Positions 17,197 through 25,185 of a stretch of 64,000 nt of DNA are shown piece after piece. The DNA is taken from assembly GCF_040518285.1 (NCBI RefSeq), contig NZ_CP155449.1, forward strand, positions 620,001-684,000, read 5' to 3'. Source of the stretch: Knoellia sp. S7-12 (GTDB lineage: Bacteria; Actinomycetota; Actinomycetes; Actinomycetales; Dermatophilaceae). Position numbers and translations under genes: made by a program. The notes below the pieces were generated by a model. The model was not told where the DNA came from, did no database searches, and saw nothing but the letters and a program-made list of their open reading frames with translations. How positions within the stretch are numbered: the stretch's first letter is position 1; every line of letters starts with the position of its first letter.

Positions 17197-17427
17197 CTGT
17201 TGGTCTGAGGTGTCACAACAGGCAGACGTCGCCTGGAGACAATCAACCGGATGCGGCCGAGCGCCCATGTCGATGACCTCTCCGTCTTGCTGAGCGGCGC
17301 ACGTTGTAGTGCCCGCACATGACGCGATCCGTTTTTGCCGATGACCGCACTGTCGCGCTCATGTCGAGAGCCGCAAGATGCCACGGTCCCGATCACGATG
17401 TTCCGTGCAGGCGTAAAGATGTACGAC
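17197..17427. other. Non-coding stretch after the serpin gene
   Basis: This stretch is less GC-rich than its neighbours and has no open frame with coding character. I see no hairpin followed by a T-run and no repeat. It may be decayed DNA next to the two small opposite-strand ORFs. Confidence 0.4.
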
Positions 17428-17697
17428 CTACCAGGTGAGTCCATCTAGATGGTTGCGACCGGATAGAAGGCGAGTGATGTGGTTCTGTGCCGCTGCGCGT
17501 GCCTCGGGCTGAGGGTGATGTGCGTGGAGCGCGAGCTCTACGTACATGTCGTAGAAGTTCAATCGCGCGCGCAGATGCTCGCGCTCGAACAGCTCCGGAT
17601 ACGCGCCGTGCAGCCATCCGGGGACCTTTGTGAGTGTGGTCTCGTCGAGCCCTTGTTCGTCGGGGGTCAGTGGCTGAGCAGCACGACGATCGCGCAA
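17428..17697 (-). CDS. Hypothetical protein (~89 aa), unrecognised
   Basis: The product ends in a helical, charged segment (YPELFEREHLRARLNFYDMYVELALHAHHPQPEARAAAQNHITRLLSGRNHLDGLTW) that looks like real protein. The start is uncertain: only a TTG at 17697 precedes it, inside the upstream small gene, so translation would be coupled to that gene. I recognise no family. The lower GC content suggests acquired or decaying sequence. Confidence 0.42.
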   Translation of the reverse strand: MRDRRAAQPLTPDEQGLDETTLTKVPGWLHGAYPELFEREHLRARLNFYDMYVELALHAHHPQPEARAAAQNHITRLLSGRNHLDGLTW

Positions 17698-17819
17698 AAG
17701 AGAACCATCGCGCCCAGGGTGAGCAGGTGGTCTCGCACGTGATGCGTGGGGTGCTCGTCAAGTGCAAGTGGGCTCATCATCCGCAACCGCGGTGGAGCCG
17801 CTGGTCTGGGAGCAGGCAT
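17667..17819 (-). CDS. Small single-pass membrane protein (50 aa)
   Basis: A short frame from ATG 17819 to TGA 17667 is preceded by AGGAGGTCGCG, an excellent ribosome site. The product starts MPAPRPAAPPRLRMM, has a charged middle (DEHPTHHVRDH), and ends in one hydrophobic helix (LLTLGAMVLFCAIVVLLSH). The 3' end overlaps the next ORF by about 30 nt. No family is recognised. Ribosome site plus transmembrane helix makes it plausible as a real small gene. Confidence 0.5.
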   Translation of the reverse strand: MPAPRPAAPPRLRMMSPLALDEHPTHHVRDHLLTLGAMVLFCAIVVLLSH

Positions 17820-17950
17820 CGCGACCTCCTGGGACGCAGCACGACCGAGCGCCGCACACCAAAAGGTTATAGCGACAGCCGCGACAGGGGAAGGAGTCGC
17901 AGCCCTGGCGTTCCTGGGAGGGGAGAAGGCGGCATACGCCGCACAACGTC

Positions 17951-17991
17951 GTGTGCCCCAGCGGTCCCGGAAAGGGTCCGCTGGGGCACAC
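17951..17991 (-). terminator. Terminator hairpin downstream of actP
   Basis: A perfect 14-bp stem (GTGTGCCCCAGCGG / CCGCTGGGGCACAC) can extend inward through TCCC/GGG to a 5-nt loop. It lies 12 nt beyond the actP stop on the minus strand, as expected for an intrinsic terminator, though no long T-run follows. Confidence 0.75.
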
Positions 17992-18003
17992 GAGTGAGAT
18001 GGG

Positions 18004-19656
18004 TCAGTGGTCGAGGGCCTTGCCCACGCCGTGACCGGTGAGGCTGCGTACCTCCATCTCGGCGTACTTCTGCGCGTTGTGCTCCTTGCTCATGACGGTG
18101 CCGAGCCAGCCGAGGAAGAACGCCAGCGGGATCGTCACCAGCCCGGGGTTGTCGAGCGGGAACCACGAGAAGTCGATGTCCGCGTTCGTGATCATCGACG
18201 GTGACGGACCACCCTCAACGAGCGGTGCCTTGCCCGACACGACGGGGCTGAAGATGATCAGGCCGATCGTCGAGATCAGACCGCCATAGATCGACCACAG
18301 CGCGCCCTGGGTGTTGAACCGCTTCCAGAACAGCGAGTAGAGGATCGTCGGGAGGTTCGCCGACGCGGCCACGGCAAACGCGAGGGCGACCAGGAACGCG
18401 ATGTTTTGGCTCTTGGCGAACATGCCACCAAGGATGGCGATGATGCCGATCGCGACGGCGGAGATGCGGGCGACCCGGACCTCCTGGTCGGACGACGAGT
18501 TACCGCGCTTGATGACCTCCTTGTAGATGTCGTGCGCGAACGTCGCACTCGCCGTGATCGTCAGACCGGCGACCACCGCAAGGATCGTCGCGAAGGCGAT
18601 ACCCGAGACGATGCCCAGGAACGGACTTCCACCGAGTTCGAACGCGAGCAGTGGCGCGGCCGCATTGGCCTTGCCCGGAGCCGCGTTGATGGTGTCGGCG
18701 CCGACGAGCGCACCAGCGCCATAACCGACGACGAGGGTGAGCAGGTAGAACCCGCCGATCAGCCAGATGGCCCACTCGACCGACTTCCGCGCCTGCTTCG
18801 AGGTCGGGACCGTGTAGAACCGCTGGAGCACGTGCGGCAGACCCGCGGTGCCGAGGACGAGGGCGAGCGACAACGAGATGAAGTCGATCTTGGTCGTCGT
18901 GTTGAGGCCGTACTTCACACCGGGCTCGAGGAGCTTCTCGCCGACCTTGGGGTTCGCGTCGACGGCCGCTCCGAGCAGACCCGAGAGGTTGAAGCCGTAC
19001 TTGCCGAGGACCCAGACGGTCATGATCGCGGTGGCCGCGATGAGCAGGACCGCCTTGATGATCTGGACCCAGGTCGTGCCACGCATGCCACCGATGAGGA
19101 CGTAGGCGATCATCACGAGGCCCACGACGGCGATGACGAGGTTCTGCGCGCCTTCACCCTCGATGCCGAGCAGGAGTGACACGAGGCCACCGGCGCCGGC
19201 CATCTGTGCAAGCAGATAGAAGAACGACACGGCGAGCACCGAGATGGCGGTCGCGATGCGGACGGGACGCTGCTTGAGGCGGTAGGACAGCACGTCGGCC
19301 ATCGTCAATCGCCCTGTGTTGCGCATCAATTCGGCGACGAGCAGAAGCGCGACGAGCCAGGCGACGAGGAAGCCGATCGAATAGAGGAAGCCGTCATAAC
19401 CCTGCAGCGCGATGGCCCCGGCGATGCCGAGGAAGCTCGCAGCCGAGAGGTAGTCACCGGCAATCGCGATACCGTTCTGGCGACCGGAGAAGCCGCCGCT
19501 CGCGGTGTAGAACTCACCGGCGCTCTTCTTGCCGCTGGCCATCTTGACGATGACGACCAGGGTGACGAGGACGAAACCGACGAAGATCGCGATGTTCAGC
19601 GCAGGGGAGCCGACCTTGGTCGCCTCGGTGGGGACCATGCTCATGAGTGAGGTCAT
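18004..19656 (-). CDS. actP: Cation/acetate symporter (sodium:solute symporter family)
   Basis: A 550-residue membrane transporter with about 13 helices. SSS-family features include GFSGRQNGIAIAGDYLSAASFLGIAGAIALQGYDGFLYSIGF, GGMRGTTWVQIIKAVLL, and GTAGLPHVLQRFYTVPTSKQARKSVEWA, which is diagnostic of ActP-like acetate permeases. GGAG lies 8 nt before ATG 19656. It follows the DUF485 gene by 1 nt, the universal yjcH-actP arrangement, so both act together in acetate or pyruvate uptake feeding Acs (10.1-12.1 kb). Confidence 0.92.
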   Translation of the reverse strand: MTSLMSMVPTEATKVGSPALNIAIFVGFVLVTLVVIVKMASGKKSAGEFYTASGGFSGRQNGIAIAGDYLSAASFLGIAGAIALQGYDGFLYSIGFLVAWLVALLLVAELMRNTGRLTMADVLSYRLKQRPVRIATAISVLAVSFFYLLAQMAGAGGLVSLLLGIEGEGAQNLVIAVVGLVMIAYVLIGGMRGTTWVQIIKAVLLIAATAIMTVWVLGKYGFNLSGLLGAAVDANPKVGEKLLEPGVKYGLNTTTKIDFISLSLALVLGTAGLPHVLQRFYTVPTSKQARKSVEWAIWLIGGFYLLTLVVGYGAGALVGADTINAAPGKANAAAPLLAFELGGSPFLGIVSGIAFATILAVVAGLTITASATFAHDIYKEVIKRGNSSSDQEVRVARISAVAIGIIAILGGMFAKSQNIAFLVALAFAVAASANLPTILYSLFWKRFNTQGALWSIYGGLISTIGLIIFSPVVSGKAPLVEGGPSPSMITNADIDFSWFPLDNPGLVTIPLAFFLGWLGTVMSKEHNAQKYAEMEVRSLTGHGVGKALDH

Positions 19657-19657
19657 C

Positions 19658-19999
19658 TCAGTGCTCCTTCACGCCGTCGAGCTTCGCACCGAGGGCGTCA
19701 GCCAGCGGGTCGAGCTCACGGTTGGCCCAGCGGGCATAGATGATCGTGATCGCGAACGTCGTGACGAACTGTCCGAGACCAAAGAGCAGGCCGATGTTGA
19801 CGTTGCCGAAGACCTTGGTGCCCATGAAGCCGGGAGCGAAGGTCGACAGCAGGACATAGATGAAGTACCAGACGAGGAAGAACGCCGTCATGGGGAAGAC
19901 GAATCCGCGGAACTTGCGTCGCAGCGCCTGGAACTCGTCGGTGGATTGCATGGCGACGTAGGGATCCTCGTCGCCGCGGGTGCGAGCTTCGTTGCTCAC
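19658..19999 (-). CDS. DUF485 membrane protein (YjcH-like)
   Basis: A 113-residue protein with two membrane helices (FPMTAFFLVWYFIYVLLSTFAPGFM and IGLLFGLGQFVTTFAITIIYARWANRELDPLAD). FVTTF..I..YARWANRELDPLA is the DUF485 signature. GTG 19999 follows GGAGGTGCCACC. It is always paired with ActP-type symporters; it may be a small accessory subunit, but its biochemical role is not established. Confidence 0.9.
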   Translation of the reverse strand: MSNEARTRGDEDPYVAMQSTDEFQALRRKFRGFVFPMTAFFLVWYFIYVLLSTFAPGFMGTKVFGNVNIGLLFGLGQFVTTFAITIIYARWANRELDPLADALGAKLDGVKEH

Positions 20000-20210
20000 G
20001 GTGGCACCTCCAGGGGTCGGTCCCGGATGTCTCCCGGGTCACCCCACACTGTCGATGCTCCGGTATGCCGCCCGCTCCCCTACGCGATGCCCTCGCGCCG
20101 GGCGGGGGCGCACCTTCGTTCGGTGGCCCGGGCAGGTGCGCCGAGCGGCTGGTGAGGTGCGACGAGCGGTTGTGCGGACGGCATACGCCGTGGGTGCTTT
20201 GCGGGGCGGG

Positions 20211-20723
20211 TCAGGCGCGGGTGAGGCGGTTGGCGAAGGTCGAGAGCGTGTAGGCGCCGACACCGAGAACGACGTCGAGTGCTTGGCGTGAGGTGAAGCC
20301 GGCGTCGGCGAACGAGGCCAGGTCGGCGTCGGTGACCCCGCCGGCGGAGTCCATGACCTGGTGGGTGAAGTACTGGAGGGCACTGAGGCGAGGGTCATCG
20401 AGGTCGTCGCCGTCGCGCAGGGTGGGTTCGAGGTCGCCGTGACCGAGTCGGCGCAGGGTGGCGGTGTGCATCTCGACGCAGACCTCGCAGCGGTTGCGCA
20501 GGGCCACGGTGAGGATGAGGACCTCCTGCTCGAGCGGGGTGAGGTCGCTGCCCTGGAAGAGGCGACTTGCGGTGAGGAAGGCGTCGAGGAGCTCGGGGGC
20601 TTCGGCCATGCGGGCGACGGCCGCGGGGAGCTGGCCGCCGAACGATGACGCGACACGGGTGAGGGTGGCGGTGGCCTCGCTGGGCGCGGTGTCGATGGTG
20701 TGGTCGGGGAAAGTCAGGGGCAT
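20211..20723 (-). CDS. Carboxymuconolactone decarboxylase / AhpD-like protein
   Basis: A 170-residue all-helical protein with the AhpD-type redox motif CEVCVEMHTATLRRLG (CxxC...H, about residue 82-90) after LEQEVLILTVALRN. It is probably a thiol peroxidase-like protein. It is divergent from a MarR regulator across clear operator palindromes, which suggests ligand- or stress-controlled expression. No signal peptide is present. Length and motif are normal for the family. Confidence 0.87.
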   Translation of the reverse strand: MPLTFPDHTIDTAPSEATATLTRVASSFGGQLPAAVARMAEAPELLDAFLTASRLFQGSDLTPLEQEVLILTVALRNRCEVCVEMHTATLRRLGHGDLEPTLRDGDDLDDPRLSALQYFTHQVMDSAGGVTDADLASFADAGFTSRQALDVVLGVGAYTLSTFANRLTRA

Positions 20724-20749
20724 GGTGGGTCCTCGGGGTCTCGAATCAG

Positions 20750-20770
20750 ATGGTCAACCAAGTTGACCAT
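20750..20770. promoter_or_regulatory. MarR-type operator between the AhpD-like gene and marR
   Basis: The inverted repeat ATGGTCAAC-CAA-GTTGACCAT is perfect over 9 bp. A second, weaker copy (GTCAACTGAGTTGCC) follows at about 20786-20800. Two sites in a short divergent promoter suggest cooperative repression of both genes. Confidence 0.75.
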
Positions 20771-20838
20771 TTGGCTTGCGATATCGTCAACTGAGTTGCC
20801 CATCACGGTTGAGTCGAGTTGGCGGAGGTGTTCGGGAC

Positions 20839-21303
20839 ATGGCAGGACACGAGCTTCCGCTGTTGCTGCTCGGCGGGTTCCGCCACCTCATCGACGAGAT
20901 GCACCGGCGACTTGCGGAGGACGGGCACCCGGGCCTGCGACCGGCCATCGGCTTTGCGGTGCAGGCGATCTCGCGCGGCGCCACGACGGCCACTGCCCTC
21001 GGCCAGGCGACGGGAGTGAGCAAGCAGGCGGCGAGCAAGACCGTCGACCAGCTCGTGGCGCTGGGATATGTCTTCGCCGAAGCGGACTCGGCCGACGCGC
21101 GCCGAAAGACGTTGCAGCTCACCGCTCATGGCCTCGACCTCGTGCAGCGGTCGGGCGCCGTCCTCGAGGACCTGCGGCAGGAATGGGTGGACGAAGTGGG
21201 CGCCACCCAGGTCGATCGACTCGAGGCCACGTTGCGTCGACTCGTCGGTCCAGGGGCCATCAGTCCGGACGTCTCGGGGTGGCTCGGTGCTGACCCTCGC
21301 TGA
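20839..21303 (+). CDS. MarR-family transcriptional regulator
   Basis: A 154-residue winged-helix regulator with HTH ATTATALGQATGVSKQAASKTVDQLVALGYV and wing ADSADARRKTLQLTAHGLDLV. ATG 20839 has GGAGGTG about 9 nt upstream. The duplicated GTCAAC/GTTGAC palindromes before it are the probable binding sites. It overlaps the GNAT gene by 17 nt, so the two are co-transcribed. Confidence 0.87.
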   Translation: MAGHELPLLLLGGFRHLIDEMHRRLAEDGHPGLRPAIGFAVQAISRGATTATALGQATGVSKQAASKTVDQLVALGYVFAEADSADARRKTLQLTAHGLDLVQRSGAVLEDLRQEWVDEVGATQVDRLEATLRRLVGPGAISPDVSGWLGADPR

Positions 21304-21799
21304 GGTGTCCTTCGTCGACCCGCGCGTCCAGGCGCTCGTCGCGGAGGTGCAGGCCCACTACGTCGTCATCTATGGCACGCCGGATGAGTCACCGGTCGAC
21401 CCTCGCGAGTTCGCTGCCCCCAACGGCCGCTTCGTCCTCGGAGTCATCGATGGCTATGGAGACCCCAGCGGCGAGGACGGTGAGCCGGTGGCGATGGGTG
21501 GCTGGCGCTGGCGCCCGGACCTCAGTGGGCGCTTCGACGGGGACCGCGTGGCAGAGATCAAGCGGATGTTCGTGCCGGCGCGGGTGCGCGGGCGGGGTCA
21601 TGCCCGACAGGTGCTCGCGTTCCTCGAGGCGAGCGCGCGGGCCGAAGGGGTGGAGCGACTCATCCTCGAGACCGGCCTCATGCAGCCCGATGCGATCGGT
21701 CTCTATGAGTCGCAGGGCTATGAGCCGGTGGCGCCATTCGGTCACTACGCGGAGTCCGAGCTGGTGCGGTGCTTCGGCAAGGACCTGCGCCGGGGCTGA
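21287..21799 (+). CDS. GNAT-family N-acetyltransferase
   Basis: A 170-residue acetyltransferase. The acetyl-CoA-binding motif A is EIKRMFVPARVRGRGHARQVLAFLEASARAEGVERLILETG, with the R-x-x-G-x-G/A pyrophosphate loop RGRGHA. Motif B is AIGLYESQGYEPVAPFGHY. The substrate is unknown. GTG 21287 lies inside the MarR 3' end, indicating translational coupling. Confidence 0.87.
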   Translation: MLTLAEVSFVDPRVQALVAEVQAHYVVIYGTPDESPVDPREFAAPNGRFVLGVIDGYGDPSGEDGEPVAMGGWRWRPDLSGRFDGDRVAEIKRMFVPARVRGRGHARQVLAFLEASARAEGVERLILETGLMQPDAIGLYESQGYEPVAPFGHYAESELVRCFGKDLRRG

Positions 21800-21822
21800 G
21801 CGGCTGAACAGGGGGAGCGGCG

Positions 21823-22347
21823 TCAGCTGAAGTGACGGACGAGCTCGCGCCACGTGGTCTCGGGCGCGGTGCCGGTGGGGAAGCGACCGTCCAGCTCGAG
21901 GATCACCATGCCGTGGAGGGAGGCCCAGAGGGCCTGGGCCCGGTGCGGGTCGCCGGTGGCCTCGAAGAACGGTGTCCCGGACCACTCCTCGAGTCCCGGT
22001 GGCAGTGCAGCCCGGTCGAGGGGGCCGGCTGTCGAGAGGCGATAGAGCTGCGGGTTGGCTGTCGCCTGCTCGCGATAGCGCCGCACCAGCTTGGACACCG
22101 TGGTGACCGGCCGCAGGGCTTCGCCGTTCTCCTTGAGGGCCAGGGCGATGAGCTGGGTCTTGAGGGCGTCCTTGCTCGCGAAGTGCTTGTAGAGCGAGGG
22201 TGCTGCGATGCCGAGCTCGTCGGCGAGGACCCGCATCGTGAGGGTGTGCCAGCCCTGCCGCTCGAGCACGGTGCGGGCGGCGTCGAGCACCTCGCGCGCT
22301 CGCGGCGTGAGGAGGCGCGCGGGGTCGAACTCCTCGGGGCAGGTCAT
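21823..22347 (-). CDS. TetR-family transcriptional regulator
   Basis: A 174-residue repressor. The N-terminal HTH is LTMRVLADELGIAAPSLYKHFASKDALKTQLI and the C-terminal domain resembles TetR_C_13/WHG ligand-binding regions. It shares a 4-nt overlap (ATGA) with the SRPBCC gene upstream, so it is the second gene of an operon that begins after two palindromic operators at 22884-22925. It probably represses its own operon. Confidence 0.88.
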   Translation of the reverse strand: MTCPEEFDPARLLTPRAREVLDAARTVLERQGWHTLTMRVLADELGIAAPSLYKHFASKDALKTQLIALALKENGEALRPVTTVSKLVRRYREQATANPQLYRLSTAGPLDRAALPPGLEEWSGTPFFEATGDPHRAQALWASLHGMVILELDGRFPTGTAPETTWRELVRHFS

Positions 22348-22853
22348 CGGGCGATGTTAGCCGTGCTCTCGACTCGGTCCCGGAGGGCTCGGTTCATCGC
22401 GGCGAAGTCGTCGCCGACGTCGATGGACCCACCGAAGAACGGCACGAGCGCGCCGGAGAAGGTCTCGCTCTGGGTCAGACGGACTCCACCGGGGATGGGC
22501 GTCAGGGTGAAGGAGTGTTCTCCGTCGAGGAGGCCCGGGACGAAGACGCGGCCGAGCCAGCGCAGTTCTTTGCCCGGCTCGGCAGCGAGCACGGTTGGCG
22601 TGAACGTCATCTCGCTGTCGCCCGAGTTGAGGACGATCCGCAGCTTCTCGCCCTCCTTGGGTGTGCCGCTCGCCTCGCGCATGAACGGGTTCCATTCCGG
22701 GTATGCCGCGAATTCGGTGAGGACGGACCACACCTTTTCGGGTGGGGCGGCGATGTCGACGGACCGCTCGACCCGCTGCTCACGGTGGAGGGCGAAGGCG
22801 GCGACGACGAGGACGACGAGGGTGGTGGTGAGAGTGATGAGCCACTTGTTCAT
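22344..22853 (-). CDS. Membrane-anchored SRPBCC (START-like) protein
   Basis: A 169-residue protein with one N-terminal membrane helix (NKWLITLTTTLVVLVVAAFAL), then a polyketide-cyclase/SRPBCC domain (RSVDIAAPPEKVWSVLTEFAAYPEWNPFMREASG...GVRLTQSETFSG). The fold forms a hydrophobic pocket. It probably binds a lipophilic compound outside or at the membrane. GGAGG lies 6 nt before ATG 22853. Confidence 0.85.
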   Translation of the reverse strand: MNKWLITLTTTLVVLVVAAFALHREQRVERSVDIAAPPEKVWSVLTEFAAYPEWNPFMREASGTPKEGEKLRIVLNSGDSEMTFTPTVLAAEPGKELRWLGRVFVPGLLDGEHSFTLTPIPGGVRLTQSETFSGALVPFFGGSIDVGDDFAAMNRALRDRVESTANIAR

Positions 22854-22883
22854 GAGGGCCTCCACGGGCTGTGTGCTTGCTTT

Positions 22884-22925
22884 GGGCTAATGCCGTTAGC
22901 CCATCATAGGCTAACAACGTTAGCC
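22884..22925. promoter_or_regulatory. Two TetR operators
   Basis: Two palindromes lie side by side: GGGCTAATGCCGTTAGCCC (22884-22902) and GGCTAACAACGTTAGCC (22909-22925). They share the form GGCTAA-N3-5-TTAGCC, lie 31 bp before the SRPBCC start, and are the likely sites for the operon's TetR protein. Confidence 0.8.
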
Positions 22926-22996
22926 GTAGCAAGGGTGTGGTGCGGGTGTGGTGCGGGTGCGGCGCGGTCATGACTTGGGCAAGTCCGGGACGCGGC

Positions 22997-24049
22997 ATGA
23001 TGGTCGCCGTGCGCGCACTTGTGAAGTCCGAAGCCGGTCCTGGACTCCAGCTCATTGACGTCCCCGAACCCACCTGTGGGGACTCCGACGTCAAGATCCG
23101 TGTCCTGCGAGCAGGGCTCTGCGGCACCGATCTCCACCTCGAGCAGTGGGATGACTGGGCGGCGTCGGTCGTCAAGGCACCCATGACGATCGGTCATGAG
23201 TTCTATGGCGAGGTCGTCGAGGTCGGCACGCTCGTCGGGCACCTCAAGGTGGGCGATCGGGTCTCCGGCGAGGGGCACCTCGTGTGCGGGATCTGTCGCA
23301 ACTGCAAAGCCGGTCGGCGACACCTCTGCATCAACACCGTTGGCGTGGGCGTCAATCGGGACGGTGCGTTCGCCGACTTCGTGGTCATCCCCGCGACCAA
23401 TGCCTGGCTCCAGCCTGCCGACCTCGACCCGGACCTCGGCGCGATCTTCGACCCGCTCGGCAACGCGACCCACACCGCACTGCAGTGGCCGGTCATCGGT
23501 GAGGACGTCGTCGTCACTGGTGCCGGGCCGATCGGTGTCATGGCCGTCGCGATCGCCCGTCACGCCGGAGCCCGTCGCATCGCCGTCACCGACATGAGTG
23601 ATGAGCGGCTTGCTCTGGCCAAGGGAGCCGGCGCCGACCTCTGCGTCAACGTCGGCCGCGGTGAGGACCTCGCCTGGGCCCAGAAGCAGCTCGGGATGCT
23701 CGAGGGCTTCGACATCGGTCTCGAGATGAGTGGTGCACCCAAGGCCGTCGAGGACATGCTGGCCAACCTCAACCACGGCGCGCGCGTCGCGATGCTCGGG
23801 CTGCCCAAGGACCCCTACCCGATCGACTGGGGCCGGGTCATCACGCACATGATCACGATCCGCGGGATCTATGGGCGCGAGATGTTCGAGACCTGGTACC
23901 TCATGGGGTCGATGCTCGCCACGAGCGCCGAGCTGCGCGAGAGCGTCCAGTCAGTCATCACCCACCGCTTCCCGGCGGAGGAGTGGGCCAAGGGCTTCGA
24001 GGTCGCGCGGTCGGGTCAGTGCGGCAAGGTCGTCCTCGACTGGAGCTGA
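22997..24049 (+). CDS. tdh: L-threonine 3-dehydrogenase
   Basis: This 350-residue zinc alcohol-dehydrogenase-family enzyme oxidises threonine to 2-amino-3-ketobutyrate. Catalytic zinc ligands are in RAGLCGTDLHLEQWDDWA and GHEFYGEVVEVG, the structural zinc cysteines in CGICRNCKAGRRHLC, and the NAD-binding loop in VVTGAGPIGVMAVAIARHAGA. GYGREMFETWY-like sequence (IYGREMFETWYLMGSML) is typical of Tdh. Its partner Kbl, usually the next gene, lies 10.8 kb downstream here. The last 49 bp of the gene are duplicated at 25106-25154. ATG 22997 or 23000 is the start; no strong ribosome site is visible. Confidence 0.93.
   Translation: MMVAVRALVKSEAGPGLQLIDVPEPTCGDSDVKIRVLRAGLCGTDLHLEQWDDWAASVVKAPMTIGHEFYGEVVEVGTLVGHLKVGDRVSGEGHLVCGICRNCKAGRRHLCINTVGVGVNRDGAFADFVVIPATNAWLQPADLDPDLGAIFDPLGNATHTALQWPVIGEDVVVTGAGPIGVMAVAIARHAGARRIAVTDMSDERLALAKGAGADLCVNVGRGEDLAWAQKQLGMLEGFDIGLEMSGAPKAVEDMLANLNHGARVAMLGLPKDPYPIDWGRVITHMITIRGIYGREMFETWYLMGSMLATSAELRESVQSVITHRFPAEEWAKGFEVARSGQCGKVVLDWS
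23999..24047 (+). repeat. 49-bp direct repeat, left copy (3' end of tdh)
   Basis: It begins GAGGTCGCGCGGTCGGG and ends CTCGACTGGAGCT, and it encodes the C-terminal EVARSGQCGKVVLDWS of Tdh. It matches 25106-25154 at 48 of 49 positions. Both copies keep the reading frame and a stop codon (TGA here, TAA in the right copy). Confidence 0.9.
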
Positions 24050-24212
24050 TGGCTTCGACCTAAGTCGCCGGAGCATCATGGGACAGGTGCGCCGGCGGCC
24101 CCCCAACCCGACGATTCCTTCCTGCCCAGCACCAGCCGCGTGCTAAACATGAACCGTCACCAAGTGTGTCTATCCTGCTTGGTTGCCTTCCCTCATCGAT
24201 GGGAGAGCCGTG

Positions 24213-25082
24213 ATGCCCCACCTGCGCCAGGTCGGACTCCTTCTGCGTGCCTACGCCTGCCGCAGTTGTGGAACGGAGATCACGAACGCGGGCGCCTCCA
24301 AGGAGGGCCCCCGTCTGCGGCGTCAAATGGGTCTAGCCGCGGTAGGCATGCGCGCGCTCGCGGGACCTTACAAGCGATCGGGGAGGCTTGCTTGTGGAGT
24401 GGTCATGGTCGCCTCTACTTTTGGCTGCTCTCATTCGGGTGAGACGCCGCCTCCGCAGCCGCCGCAGGGCAGCTCTGTTATCAGCCAAGCGGCAAGTGAC
24501 GCCATAAAGCGCATCCAATGTCATGCGCGAAATATGGCCCAAGAAGACTGCGATCAAGATGGCGTCAGGAACAGCGATGACGCTATTCCTGGGCGAGACG
24601 ACCTCGCCGATGATGACCGTGATTCCATTCAGAACCGGTTCGATCGCTCACCATTGCTGAATGATTTGGCGCTTGACAGCGACCGGGACGGCATCCCAGA
24701 TTACCGAGACACGTATTTTGGGAACAATAATGAAGATGCCGATGGTGATCGGCTCATCAATGGATTTGATCCTCAGCCATACGCCGCACCGCCAGGCAAT
24801 ACAGCGGTCATTCCGCCGACGGGCATCAGCCAGGCACAATTGACTGAAAGTCTTCTTCGCCAGCAGATGGGTCGAAAGTACAACGCCGAACTACTGGGGG
24901 GCAAGCCAGACGCGGACCTGGATGGGATACCCGATGATATTGATTCCACTCGCACTGAATTCACGAATGATCGCGACGGCGATGGGGACTTCGATTACTA
25001 CGATCCCAAACCAGGAGATTTCAGCCTAAATTCTAGGAACGATCCATACGACCCTCGTAATGACGAGTACTGGGAGGACTGA
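24213..25082 (+). CDS. Calcium-binding-repeat (thrombospondin type 3-like) lipoprotein candidate
   Basis: A 289-residue protein with repeated acidic loops: DCDQDGVRNSDD, DSDRDGIPDYRDT, DADGDRLINGFD, DADLDGIPDDID and DRDGDGDFDYYDPKPGD. This DxDxDGxxD pattern is that of calcium-binding TSP3 repeats. Upstream is a hydrophobic stretch ending VVMVASTFGC, a plausible lipobox. If ATG 24348 is the true start, it would give a normal lipoprotein signal; from ATG 24213 (GGGAGAG upstream) there is an extra 45 residues with a CRSCGTE motif. Base composition is clearly more AT-rich than neighbours. It lies between the two copies of the tdh 3' end, so it is probably acquired. Confidence 0.75.
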   Translation: MPHLRQVGLLLRAYACRSCGTEITNAGASKEGPRLRRQMGLAAVGMRALAGPYKRSGRLACGVVMVASTFGCSHSGETPPPQPPQGSSVISQAASDAIKRIQCHARNMAQEDCDQDGVRNSDDAIPGRDDLADDDRDSIQNRFDRSPLLNDLALDSDRDGIPDYRDTYFGNNNEDADGDRLINGFDPQPYAAPPGNTAVIPPTGISQAQLTESLLRQQMGRKYNAELLGGKPDADLDGIPDDIDSTRTEFTNDRDGDGDFDYYDPKPGDFSLNSRNDPYDPRNDEYWED

Positions 25083-25105
25083 TTGTGTATTCGGCCCAGT
25101 TCGCA

Positions 25106-25154
25106 GAGGTCGCACGGTCGGGTCAGTGCGGCAAGGTCGTCCTCGACTGGAGCT
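25106..25154 (+). repeat. 49-bp direct repeat, right copy (displaced tdh 3' end)
   Basis: It matches 23999-24047 with one substitution and is followed by TAA. It codes for the same Tdh tail but has no gene in front of it. It marks the right end of the segment carrying the TSP3-like gene, 32 bp before the LysE start. Confidence 0.9.
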
Positions 25155-25185
25155 AAGCGACCATCCGCATGCGAGGCTGGGACGC

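Noticed and set aside
9487..20770. Palindromes at 9487 and 20750 as copies of one repeat family
   Set aside because: Their half-sites differ (TTGCAACTA versus GGTCAAC) and each lies beside its own MarR gene, so they are separate operators.
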